A DNA stretch of 35,480 nucleotides, from the IMG/VR virus record IMGVR_UViG_3300021962_011440, positions 1-35,480 of that record; one strand, 5' to 3'. The position numbers were made by a program, and so were the translations under genes. Positions 14,745 through 22,063 of this stretch are shown here, in pieces. The notes beneath the pieces are model-generated. The model saw only the letters and a program-made list of their open reading frames with translations. It was not told the DNA's origin and did not search any database. Every line of letters begins with the position of its first letter. Position 1 is the first letter of the stretch. The DNA comes from a virus.

Positions 14745-15212
14745 TCAAATCGTATCTAGCCACCATCCGTGCTCTGGGCACAGGAAGGTGACGGCCCCAG
14801 CCACGACGCCCGCTAAGCCCTCCATGAGGAAAAGGGTATCGGTGTCGCTCATAATGTCAAGCAAACTGTAGGTCACGTCATCTAGGGTCGACCCACGATC
14901 AAACTCTTCGCAGACCAAAAGGCCCATTTGGAGAAGTTGATCTGTCGTGAAAAGCCACCAAAAATCGTTGACGGCCTCCCACAGAAAAGAGTCGTACAGT
15001 TCTGGGCTGTAGCCACCGTTGTAGGATGGGACATTCGACGGAGGTCGGGTTGCCAATGGCGGCGTGGTTTGCAAAACCTTGACGGTAGTCGTGGTTTTGG
15101 CAGCGCTGGTTTCTGGGGCCAAGGTCTCCGTCACGTAGACGACCTCGGTCCCTCCGCACGACGAGAGCAGCAGCGCTCCAGCGGTAATTCCAATAATGAT
15201 TGACTTTTTCAT
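14745..15212 (-). CDS. Lipoprotein, DUF732-like
   Basis: The ATG at 15212 follows GAGGTGG; the frame could start two codons earlier at a GTG, which is less likely. The product is 155 residues. MKKSIIIGITAGALLLSSC is a lipoprotein signal peptide with lipobox LSSC, so the protein should be lipid-anchored outside the membrane. A Thr/Pro-rich linker (KTTTTVKVLQTTPP) leads to a C-terminal domain that resembles DUF732, a small family of secreted actinobacterial proteins: VCEEFDRGSTLDDV, then a hydrophobic stretch and FLCPEHGW, with two cysteines in the expected places for a disulfide. A phage-encoded surface lipoprotein could block a second infection; that role is inferred. It is transcribed away from the second enzyme cluster. 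Confidence 0.8.
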   Translation of the reverse strand: MKKSIIIGITAGALLLSSCGGTEVVYVTETLAPETSAAKTTTTVKVLQTTPPLATRPPSNVPSYNGGYSPELYDSFLWEAVNDFWWLFTTDQLLQMGLLVCEEFDRGSTLDDVTYSLLDIMSDTDTLFLMEGLAGVVAGAVTFLCPEHGWWLDTI

Positions 15213-15222
15213 AACCACCTCT
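15156..15222. repeat. Direct repeat, right copy (5' end of intact lipoprotein gene)
   Basis: The right-hand partner of 14572-14638. It covers the ribosome binding site, start codon and signal peptide of the intact lipoprotein gene. Confidence 0.85.
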
Positions 15223-15268
15223 GTTCGGCATCCTAGCCCATGCGATTGCCTTATGCTAGTTTGTCTCT

Positions 15269-15694
15269 ATGGACAGAGTCGTTTTTTGCCCGACAGATGG
15301 CGACCTAGAGGAAGCGGAAAAAATTGCACGGGAGTACATGCTCCCTATAGTGCGCAAGGGGTCACCCGCTCTGGAGAGTTTAGAATTTGATGAAACTAAA
15401 GTCCAATTTCTGCTAATTCCTAAAGAGCAGTTTTTGAGGTTTCAAAGCACCAAAGTCAGCGCTGGGGACCCCATAGTCTGCAAGTATGTGGATGAATTTT
15501 CTGATACTGACGGCATTTTTATGGACATTAAGCAAAACGATTCTCTCATCAGGACTGTTTCTCAATTTTTGCCGTACAGTCAGCCTCACGTAGCGAGTTT
15601 TAGATTCGTGATTACGGTTCCCGGATCATATAAATGCGAAATTTTTGACAAAGATGGACTAATTGCGTTTGAGCAAATCGAGGTTCTTTTGTGA
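15269..15694 (+). CDS. Hypothetical protein, first gene of the halogenase cluster
   Basis: 141 residues from the ATG at 15269. A divergent intergenic gap of only 56 bases separates it from the lipoprotein gene. I do not recognise the family. The N-terminal third is charged and helical (DGDLEEAEKIAREYMLP), and the remainder alternates short strands (VQFLLIPKEQFL, FRFVITVPGSYKCEIFD, FEQIEVLL), giving an immunoglobulin- or C2-like impression. There is no signal peptide or catalytic motif. Its stop overlaps the next start (GTGA), so it is co-translated with the oxygenase. Confidence 0.65.
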   Translation: MDRVVFCPTDGDLEEAEKIAREYMLPIVRKGSPALESLEFDETKVQFLLIPKEQFLRFQSTKVSAGDPIVCKYVDEFSDTDGIFMDIKQNDSLIRTVSQFLPYSQPHVASFRFVITVPGSYKCEIFDKDGLIAFEQIEVLL

Positions 15695-16275
15695 TAACCC
15701 TTGAGGATTGCCCAATCCCAGCAGTTTCGATTTACCAAACTGACTACGTGTTCCAGCCGTTAATCCAGCGAGCAGAGGAGATCTGCAGCCAGGACTCGGG
15801 AAGTGGGATTTCGTGGTCCCCGGGGAAGGTCGGTCATGACGGTGGTGTTGTCAGTCGCCATCGGACTTCTCTCGTTTGTTCTCTCGAAGAATTAATGAGG
15901 GCCGATTCCAAGATGAACGACCTGTTTAGAGATTTGCACGTCGAACTAGAGGAAGCCATCTGGGACTATAGAAAGTCTTACTCTTTGACGTTGACGGCAA
16001 ACCAAGGTTACCTAATTAACAAGTATGGCGCTGGGGCTGAGTACAAGCCCCACTCTGACTCTGGCGCCGACAAAGAGAGAATTCTCAGTCTTGTACTTTT
16101 CATGAATACCCCCGAAGACGGAGGGGGTCTTCGTTTCCCACTATTTGACAAAGTAATCCCCTGCACAGAAGGGAAAATCATTTTGTTTCCCTCAAACTTC
16201 GTCTACAAGCATGCTGCGCTGCCGGTCATGTCATCGTCATTGCCCAAGTATTCCCTCGTGACCTGGTTTCACTGA
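15691..16275 (+). CDS. 2OG-Fe(II) oxygenase, prolyl-4-hydroxylase type (copy 6)
   Basis: The GTG start at 15691 overlaps the preceding stop (GTGA); 194 residues. The active site is H121-x-D123 (KPHSDSGAD) with distal H174 (YKHAALPV); K186 is the likely 2-oxoglutarate anchor. LVLFMNTPEDGGGLRFPLF and TEGKIILFPSNFV match the other copies, and the overall shape is closest to copy 2. The domain is minimal, with short N- and C-termini. It is followed one base later by a related protein that lacks the HxD motif. Confidence 0.86.
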   Translation: MITLEDCPIPAVSIYQTDYVFQPLIQRAEEICSQDSGSGISWSPGKVGHDGGVVSRHRTSLVCSLEELMRADSKMNDLFRDLHVELEEAIWDYRKSYSLTLTANQGYLINKYGAGAEYKPHSDSGADKERILSLVLFMNTPEDGGGLRFPLFDKVIPCTEGKIILFPSNFVYKHAALPVMSSSLPKYSLVTWFH

Positions 16276-16276
16276 A

Positions 16277-16843
16277 ATGACCATAAGCCCAAGACTTTTA
16301 GACTTGCCCTTCGAAACAGGCGCACGCGTTTTTATTACAGACTTTGCCGATGACACATTGGCGGGACGAATTCACGACTCGTCGCGAGATGAGTGGTCCT
16401 TGCTTTCATATAGCCAAGGGGACTACGGGTCATTGCTTAATACGGAAGTCGTCGACCTTGCCCCACTAACACACGGACCTGTACATTTTGAAAAAGATTT
16501 ACTGGACCGGGTGCATCATGTCAACGAATACCTAGAGGAAGCAATTCACGCCTACATGCCAGAATTTGGCATACAAATGCAGCGCGATTTGGCGATTCAG
16601 GTTTATTCGGCAAGAGGCACGGGGGTTACGTCCGCTTTCCCCGCAAGAAGCCCGAAATCTGGGATAAATGCGAACATGTGCATTTCTCGCAACATGAAAC
16701 TTATTTTCCCAGTTCTTAACCTGCGCCTAGAATTGATGTTTGGGGATATTCTCATGATGCCCGCTCAATTCCCACACTTCTTTGCAATTGAATGCAGCAG
16801 TGTCGACCCCGTATCATTTGTCCGCAAGGAGTTGGTCGGCTAA
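16277..16843 (+). CDS. Oxygenase-like protein without the HxD iron motif
   Basis: 188 residues from the ATG at 16277. The order of secondary-structure segments follows the P4H-like enzymes: a YLEEAIHAYMPEF helix, then IQVYSARGTG where active copies have a Y-x-x-G stretch before HxD, then LELMFGDILMMPAQFPHFF, which parallels PEMGDVIIHPSTFVYAH in copy 2. The HxD pair is missing (the corresponding region reads SAFPARSPKS). A histidine remains near the distal position. It may be a non-catalytic partner of copy 6 or of the halogenase, or may bind something other than iron. The relationship is my inference from layout, not from strong identity. Its stop overlaps the halogenase start (TAATG). Confidence 0.5.
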   Translation: MTISPRLLDLPFETGARVFITDFADDTLAGRIHDSSRDEWSLLSYSQGDYGSLLNTEVVDLAPLTHGPVHFEKDLLDRVHHVNEYLEEAIHAYMPEFGIQMQRDLAIQVYSARGTGVTSAFPARSPKSGINANMCISRNMKLIFPVLNLRLELMFGDILMMPAQFPHFFAIECSSVDPVSFVRKELVG

Positions 16844-18300
16844 TGAAGGTCGTCATAGTTGGGGCGGGTACGGCGGGCCTAATCGCTGCCCTACAAATCA
16901 AGACGGTGTTGCCAAACTGTCAGGTCGAGATCGTGAGATCTGGCGAAGTTAAAATTATTGGCGTCGGAGAGGGGAGCACTGAGCACTGGACTGAATTTGA
17001 AAAGACTGTTGGTTTCTCGCGATCAGAAATGATCGAGAAAACTAAAGCAACTTACAAATTTGGTATTCGTTTTAAAGGATGGAGGGATAGCCCTTTCACG
17101 GATTATTTCCATAGCGTAAGTTCACCGGGAATTGATAGGCACGGTTTCAACGCTGGATACGCACTTCCGGCTGTAATGGGTAAGCAGTTGACGCCATTTT
17201 TCACCAATCCTGCCATGAGGGAAGGTTTCGTCAAGGACCAAGAAAACATTCATAGCCAGACAAATCAATTTCACTTTGACACCTTTTCTCTCAACGAATA
17301 CTTTCTCGACCTTTGTGCCAAAAAACAAATAACGGTAATAGATGGCCATGTTCGCTCTGCGGAACTAGACGCCGACAATGGCAATATTCTGGAGTTAAAT
17401 GCTGACGTCGGAAGCATAAAAGGCGATTTTTTCATAGACGCAACTGGGTTTTCTAGGAGCATTTTTAAGTTCGTAGCCGAGCCTAAGTGGAAATCTTTTT
17501 CGCCCTATTTGCCGTGTGATAGGGCTATCGCAACACAAACGCCAGAACGCGAAGATGGAGTAATCCTCCCATACACGGTGGCGCATGCTCTTTCCTCGGG
17601 TTGGAGATGGGAAATCCCAACACAGGAGCGAAGGGGCAATGGATACGTGTATTCATCTACGCATTGCACTGAAGAGCAAGCGGTAGAGGAACTACAGAAA
17701 GTTATCGGCTACAAGATTCAGGACTACCGTTCTTTCTCGTTTGAGCCAGGCTACGTGGCAAATCCCTGGGAGAAGAACTGCTGTTTGATTGGGTTGTCGT
17801 CTGGCTTCGTTGAACCACTTGAGGCAACTTCCATTGCTGCGTCAATTCAGCAGTCTCTTGCACTCACCAAGTATTTGCCAGTTGCTCGATACGACGCATC
17901 GGGCATCGGGAGGCGCAAGTACAACCAGAAAATGTCATCGATGATGGAAAACATTCTGGCGATGATTGCTATGCACTACATGACAGACCGTAGAGATACG
18001 GAAATGTGGAGATCAATGGCAGATCGCGAAGTGCCCGAACAACTCCAAGAGTATGTTGAATTGATTAAACTGCACGGGCCAGGGCAGTTTGACATGCCGA
18101 CGATGGGGTGGGAACTTTTTCATCCTCCCCACTTCTGGCACGTTGCCCAAGGTCAAGGGCTTCTTTCCCGAGATGCGTTAATGACTTCGTTAGAGTCCAG
18201 AGTTTCGCTAGACGAATTCAGTGCCCACATGACAAACTTGACCAGAGAACGCCTGCAACAAAAATTGATTCCGCATAGAGAGGCATTGCAGAGAAAATGA
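16843..18300 (+). CDS. Flavin-dependent tryptophan-halogenase homologue
   Basis: The ATG at 16843 overlaps the previous stop; 485 residues, close to the family's 500-540. The FAD-binding GAGTAG is at 7-12, followed by GVGEGSTEHW at 40-49. The lysine that activates hypohalous acid in PrnA (K79) corresponds to K72 in ATYKFGIRF. The family signature WxWxIP is present as WRWEIP at 254-259. The catalytic-base glutamate lies in FVEPLEATSI as E327; the following Ser of plant-associated halogenases is Ala here. These enzymes use FADH2 and O2 to halogenate an aromatic carbon. No flavin reductase gene is seen, so the host would have to supply reduced flavin. A phage relative, VirX1 from a cyanophage, is known to halogenate (mainly iodinate) varied aromatics. 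The substrate here is unknown. Confidence 0.93.
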   Translation: MKVVIVGAGTAGLIAALQIKTVLPNCQVEIVRSGEVKIIGVGEGSTEHWTEFEKTVGFSRSEMIEKTKATYKFGIRFKGWRDSPFTDYFHSVSSPGIDRHGFNAGYALPAVMGKQLTPFFTNPAMREGFVKDQENIHSQTNQFHFDTFSLNEYFLDLCAKKQITVIDGHVRSAELDADNGNILELNADVGSIKGDFFIDATGFSRSIFKFVAEPKWKSFSPYLPCDRAIATQTPEREDGVILPYTVAHALSSGWRWEIPTQERRGNGYVYSSTHCTEEQAVEELQKVIGYKIQDYRSFSFEPGYVANPWEKNCCLIGLSSGFVEPLEATSIAASIQQSLALTKYLPVARYDASGIGRRKYNQKMSSMMENILAMIAMHYMTDRRDTEMWRSMADREVPEQLQEYVELIKLHGPGQFDMPTMGWELFHPPHFWHVAQGQGLLSRDALMTSLESRVSLDEFSAHMTNLTRERLQQKLIPHREALQRK

Positions 18301-19058
18301 CAATGGAGTTTCATTTTCCTCTAGGGAAGACGGCGCACATCATGTATGCCGACGATTGCTTTGATGCCAACCTTTCGTCCATGCTGGTCGAAGAATGCAT
18401 CAAGAACTTCAATGCCCTGTTTACGCCTGGGCCAACCATGGGTGGCATAGACACGAATATTAAATCTTCGATGGACATGAATTTTTCGACATTTTCTCTT
18501 GCAAATATCGGTTTGGACACAAATGTTTTTGCCAGAGCGGAGACGGAAATATTGCGCGGCATGTGGTCGACAGTTGCCCACTACAGGGACCACTATCCCC
18601 ATCTCCATAGATGGCCCAACATGGAAGACACCGGTTTTAGGCTTCAGTACTATGCTCGTAATACTGGTTTTTATCGAGAGCATGTGGACTCTCAGCCCTG
18701 GCTCAACACTTTTAAGCAGGAAACCAAAAAAAGACGAGTTCTTGCCGCTGTCATATACCTCAATGACGTCGAAGTTGGGGGAGAGACATTCTTCTCTTCC
18801 CACGACTTCCTGTTGCCTCCTCGCGCCGGGAGAATAGTCCTATTTCCCGCAGAATGGACCCACCCCCATGGTTCTCGAACGCCAATTTCGCATGCGAAGT
18901 GGATGATCTCGACTTTCCTTACTTGCGAGCCAAATCAACAGCCGGAGTGGCGCCAGGATCCTCAAGAAGAGCCTAAAATTGAAGAAAGCCAATTGACGGA
19001 AACGCCCGAAGACTCAGGCGAAGAGGTGAGCGATGGACCCGGAAGTATCTCCGAATGA
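18297..19058 (+). CDS. 2OG-Fe(II) oxygenase, prolyl-4-hydroxylase type (copy 7)
   Basis: The ATG overlaps the halogenase stop (ATGA), so the two are translationally coupled; 253 residues. The catalytic set is H129-x-D131 (REHVDSQPW), distal H189 or H191 (THPHGSRTP) and K201. AAVIYLNDVEVGGETFFSS and PRAGRIVLFPAEWTHPHG are textbook P4H-family segments, and this copy is the nearest of the seven to classical prolyl 4-hydroxylases. The last 50 residues are an acidic disordered tail rich in Glu, Pro and Gln, which could tether a partner. Confidence 0.88.
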   Translation: MTMEFHFPLGKTAHIMYADDCFDANLSSMLVEECIKNFNALFTPGPTMGGIDTNIKSSMDMNFSTFSLANIGLDTNVFARAETEILRGMWSTVAHYRDHYPHLHRWPNMEDTGFRLQYYARNTGFYREHVDSQPWLNTFKQETKKRRVLAAVIYLNDVEVGGETFFSSHDFLLPPRAGRIVLFPAEWTHPHGSRTPISHAKWMISTFLTCEPNQQPEWRQDPQEEPKIEESQLTETPEDSGEEVSDGPGSISE

Positions 19059-19167
19059 CTGGAGCGAGGATCACGGTCGTTTTGTCGACGACCAGGAAGC
19101 AAACCCGATTTTTTGCGTAATGTTTGATACGCCTCAAATTTTCACTTTGCCAGAAGAAGAGTCGTGA
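19034..19167 (+). pseudogene. Possible small acidic ORF broken by a frameshift
   Basis: An ATG at 19034 opens an acidic frame (MDPEVSPNDWSEDHG). Around 19080-19083 a one-base shift would join it to a second acidic frame (VDDQEANPIFCVMFDTP, then LPEEES) that stops at 19165-19167. Read together they give a plausible peptide of about 43 residues; as sequenced, the first frame stops at about 19118. Either a single-base error or a real lesion could explain this. Otherwise the 110 bases between the oxygenase and the next gene hold nothing else. Confidence 0.25.
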
Positions 19168-19168
19168 G

Positions 19169-19438
19169 ATGTATAGCCTCGTAGAAGACTACAACTACGT
19201 AATCGATCAATTGAGTGCGCTAATTGTCGAATTGGGTGGGGAAATCGAAGATGTCGGCACCATTACCCTTGAAGATGCCCTAATTCTGCTGGTGACGACA
19301 TACCCGCCAGCAGGCGCTCATCCAGACCCCTCAACCAACCCAGAATGGATTGGGCTATCCAAAAATTATGTTCTGAAATCTTCCCTGATAAGAAAATGGT
19401 TATACTATCGAGACCTGCTAAGCGCAAGGATGTTGTGA
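19169..19438 (+). CDS. Hypothetical small protein
   Basis: The ATG at 19169 gives 89 residues (MYSLVEDYNYVIDQLS). The frame also extends upstream to a TTG, but without start signals. The N-terminal half is helical (LIVELGGEIEDVGTITLEDA), followed by a Pro-rich loop (TTYPPAGAHPDPSTNPEW) and a basic C-terminal helix (IRKWLYYRDLLSARML). Not recognised. It stops one base before the methyltransferase-like gene and is presumably co-transcribed with it. Confidence 0.6.
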   Translation: MYSLVEDYNYVIDQLSALIVELGGEIEDVGTITLEDALILLVTTYPPAGAHPDPSTNPEWIGLSKNYVLKSSLIRKWLYYRDLLSARML

Positions 19439-19439
19439 A

Positions 19440-20147
19440 ATGGCAAACGTGTCAATAGACGATATTTTCTCTGTCGCCGAGGAATTGAGTTTTACTGCCT
19501 CGGAATCGGACTGTACGCCCGAAAATGAACTGGCCTTAGTACGTGCTGCTGCAGTTCTTGAAGGGCAAGAAGGGGCCGACAGGTCGCGATCCAGTATCGG
19601 GTTCAACGATGAACTAAACTACTACGAGTTCGTGGGAGCAGGTTCGAGTACGTTCATGCCCATCTGGCTTTCTCAAAAGACGCAGATGGAGTGCATTTTG
19701 CGAGCAAAGCGCCCAAACGCCGTTTTGGTGGGCGGTTTTGTTGCCGGTCCACTTTCGGTTGCTTCGGCAGTAGGGGCAACGGAAATCGACGTCATTAACT
19801 CAGTGCATCTCGACTACTACGAGCGCTTCTATCCCGGCAGCAAGCCAGACTACAACACGGTCACCTTCCAGGATATTGAGCAAAACATCTTCCCAAGGAC
19901 ATACGATGCCGTCGTAGTCCTTGCTTCCCACGTTGCCCACAATCCAGAAATTCTTGAGAATATTTACGGATCCCTCAATAGCCAGGGCGTTATCTTCCTG
20001 GTGGCGTCTCATGACCAGGGAAATCTTTACAAATTCAAAGAAACCCATCCCTATTATTCAATGTACGTGTCTGCGTCAAACTGGGAAGGCGCCCACGTAT
20101 ACCAAATTCCTGCTGGCCTTGGGTCAACCGTGATTACCAAGGAGTAA
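19440..20147 (+). CDS. Class I methyltransferase-like protein
   Basis: 235 residues from the ATG at 19440. NAVLVGGFVAGPLSVAS stands where motif I of Rossmann-fold SAM methyltransferases would be, followed by IDVINSVHLDYYERFYPG (motif II position), a conserved-acidic DAVVVLASHVAHNPEIL (motif IV region) and LNSQGVIFLVASHD (motif V/VI). The glycine loop is altered (GGFVAGPLS rather than GxGxG), so SAM binding is uncertain. It could alternatively be a nicotianamine-synthase-like or inactive Rossmann protein. It occupies the same position relative to oxygenases as the methyltransferase-like gene of the first cluster. Confidence 0.55.
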   Translation: MANVSIDDIFSVAEELSFTASESDCTPENELALVRAAAVLEGQEGADRSRSSIGFNDELNYYEFVGAGSSTFMPIWLSQKTQMECILRAKRPNAVLVGGFVAGPLSVASAVGATEIDVINSVHLDYYERFYPGSKPDYNTVTFQDIEQNIFPRTYDAVVVLASHVAHNPEILENIYGSLNSQGVIFLVASHDQGNLYKFKETHPYYSMYVSASNWEGAHVYQIPAGLGSTVITKE

Positions 20148-20148
20148 G

Positions 20149-20991
20149 GTGACTGCCCAAAAAGTCAAAGTTGTTTCTGCTGAGCATTTTTTCCAAATCC
20201 CAGAGCCTCTACCTGGTCAAATTTTAATTGCTCCAGTTAGCAATAAATTACTGGAACCAGACACCATGCCAATAGACAATTCGGCGTCCTTGCCAGAATG
20301 GTTTCGAGCGCTCGACAAAGATAAGCCCATGAGGCGTTGCCAGGGGACTTATGATTGGGTCAGGAATGGGGTGACCCTCAGAACCCCGGCAGACATCGAG
20401 TTCCGTGTTGGCCCAGACGGGGTGAACTGGCAGGCGCGATACGCCGCCAACCTGAACGAATTATCTTCCTCCCTCGACATTCAGGCATTCCAATTTGCCA
20501 GTACTGGAGCGACCCCAACCTCTAGTGCCCGGGCTTACCCGGAAAGTCTTTACGTAAAAGTAATTAACCCCTGGAAAATAAAGACCGCCCCAGGATGGTC
20601 GACGCTAAGCATGCCCGTCTACTGGGATCGCCCGTCACGAGATTGGGAAGTAATTCCGGGATGCGTCAACACCGACTACTACCACTCTGCCCACTGGGTA
20701 ATTAATATTTTTACGGATACTCCATTTGTGATCCCTTCGGGGACCCCAATCGTCCACCTGGTCACGGTCCCTCGGGCTGATGATATTGGAATTTTAATAG
20801 GTGACCATAAAGTTGCCAATATACTAGAGAACCGAGGATTTGGGGGTTTTGTTGTCCCCAAGGATCGCCGAGTTCGCTACAGGAGAGAGCAGAGAAGGGC
20901 TGGATTCGCAGACTGCCCTCACGTGGCCGAATATAGGTCGAATCGCCCTTGGTGGAGGTCTTTCTTCAGCAGCGGCCTCGGGAAAAACTGA
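20149..20991 (+). CDS. Unknown phage protein, possibly distantly DUF6065-related
   Basis: The GTG at 20149 is supported by AAGGAG ending seven bases upstream; 280 residues. The middle has the pattern VINPWKIKTAPGWSTLSMP, then W..IPGCVNTDYYHSAHWV, then FVIPSGTPIVHLVTVPR. I have seen this pattern in phage and bacterial proteins of unknown function; the order of motifs loosely recalls the protein at 7430-8170, so both may belong to related families. The arrangement suggests a small beta-barrel or cupin-like fold. The C-terminal 60 residues are very basic (VPKDRRVRYRREQRRAG). It is the last gene of the halogenase cluster. Confidence 0.6.
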   Translation: MTAQKVKVVSAEHFFQIPEPLPGQILIAPVSNKLLEPDTMPIDNSASLPEWFRALDKDKPMRRCQGTYDWVRNGVTLRTPADIEFRVGPDGVNWQARYAANLNELSSSLDIQAFQFASTGATPTSSARAYPESLYVKVINPWKIKTAPGWSTLSMPVYWDRPSRDWEVIPGCVNTDYYHSAHWVINIFTDTPFVIPSGTPIVHLVTVPRADDIGILIGDHKVANILENRGFGGFVVPKDRRVRYRREQRRAGFADCPHVAEYRSNRPWWRSFFSSGLGKN

Positions 20992-20997
20992 TAACAT
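20992..20997 (+). promoter_or_regulatory. TAACAT variant of the recurring TAAAATAGA motif
   Basis: TAACATAGAAC lies 30 bases upstream of the ATG at 21022 and closely matches the motif before three other genes in this window (23793, 27790, 29437). It may be a -10-like element for the receptor-binding genes. No clear -35 box accompanies it. Confidence 0.35.
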
Positions 20998-21021
20998 AGA
21001 ACAGCAAGGAAGGATTCTCCA

Positions 21022-21375
21022 ATGGCTTTTCTCCAAAAACGTCTCGCTGGTCCGGTGGCCATTACAACCACGGCATCGTCTACTACGGCGCCCGGTTCCG
21101 CCACTTACACCGTTCCCGTTTCCACGACGACAATAGTTAAGCAAATCATGGTATCCAATACCACTGCCAGTGCTCAAGTGGTGACAATTTGGGTCAAGCC
21201 AAGTTCTGCAACGATTGCGTCCAGCCACATTATCTTCCATAGCCTCACGCTGGCCGCCAATGAAACAACATTGGTCAACCTGTCCCTCGTTATGGCAGCA
21301 AGTGATGCCATCTACATTCGAGCAGGTGCGTCGGGCCTCAACGCAACCATTAGCGGGATTGAGGAGACCCCGTAA
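21022..21375 (+). CDS. Small structural protein of the receptor-binding module
   Basis: 117 residues from the ATG at 21022, with AAGGAAGGA upstream. The sequence is rich in Thr, Ser, Ala and Val and looks entirely beta-stranded: ATYTVPVSTTTIVKQIMVSN, then VVTIWVKPSS, and ETTLVNLSLVMAASDAIYIR. The pattern of a small all-beta virion protein (possibly a fibre adaptor or a decoration protein) is common beside phage adhesins. No enzyme motif or signal peptide. The stop overlaps the start of the next gene by one base (TAATG). Confidence 0.7.
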   Translation: MAFLQKRLAGPVAITTTASSTTAPGSATYTVPVSTTTIVKQIMVSNTTASAQVVTIWVKPSSATIASSHIIFHSLTLAANETTLVNLSLVMAASDAIYIRAGASGLNATISGIEETP

Positions 21376-22061
21376 TGGCTGGGGTCGTGCGTGTCAATGC
21401 GCCCGATCCGCTAGCAGACTTTCTCGACTCAGCGGATGAGGTTTATGGAACTGGAGTTGATGGAGACGTCAACATCACCAGCCCGACCACCCTGTCCTCC
21501 GACATGTTTTACAATAATTTGACAATCGACCCAAGCATTACTCTTAATACAAATGGGTACCGAGTTTTCGTCAAGGGAACCCTCCAGATGAATTCGGGAT
21601 CGATTATTGGCCTCCCAGGGGGGTTCAGTCTGTCGGGTTCAGTCTTGGGCGGAGGTGCTGCTGGCGATAGCGTCACCAATAGCCTCGGCGGGAATGGCAA
21701 TGGCACCACGGCCACATCTCCTACCGCAAGTAGTGGTGGCTCGATCTACTATCGAATGGCTTCTCAGGCCATCAAGGGCTACCAGTTGACTGCCGGCCTA
21801 ACTTCTCCGGCTTACTTGCGCGGTGGGGCTGGCGGATCTCTGGCCGATGGGTCAAGTGGCGGAGGTGTAGTTATTGTCGCCGCTCGGTACATCGCCACCA
21901 ATGGGTCGTGCCAGATTGTCGCAACCGGGGGTACGAATGCGGGAGGCGGTGTTGTGATCTTGGTTTCAAGCCATTCCATCGCCCCAGCCGATATCACTCT
22001 GAACGTATCGGGAGATGGAGTAGGGACTAGCGGAACTGCTATATACCTTGAGGTTGACTGA
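21375..22061 (+). CDS. Glycine-rich receptor-binding-type protein (short paralogue)
   Basis: 228 residues. The N-terminal 85 (YGTGVDGDVNI, SDMFYNNLTI, TNGYRVFVKGTLQMNSGSI) recur in the next gene, so the two proteins share a module. The remainder is Gly-rich with short valine-rich strands (GGGVVIVAARYIA, GGGVVILVSSHSI), which resembles the polyglycine sandwich of phage distal adhesins. It is probably a tail-tip adhesin. Two bases separate it from the longer paralogue, so the pair form one operon. Confidence 0.75.
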   Translation: MAGVVRVNAPDPLADFLDSADEVYGTGVDGDVNITSPTTLSSDMFYNNLTIDPSITLNTNGYRVFVKGTLQMNSGSIIGLPGGFSLSGSVLGGGAAGDSVTNSLGGNGNGTTATSPTASSGGSIYYRMASQAIKGYQLTAGLTSPAYLRGGAGGSLADGSSGGGVVIVAARYIATNGSCQIVATGGTNAGGGVVILVSSHSIAPADITLNVSGDGVGTSGTAIYLEVD

Positions 22062-22063
22062 TC

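Noticed and set aside
15213-15268. Well-formed divergent promoters between the lipoprotein and 15269 genes
   Set aside because: TATGCT (15252-15257) and TAGGAT (minus strand) are possible -10 boxes, but neither has an acceptable -35, so I do not list them as features.
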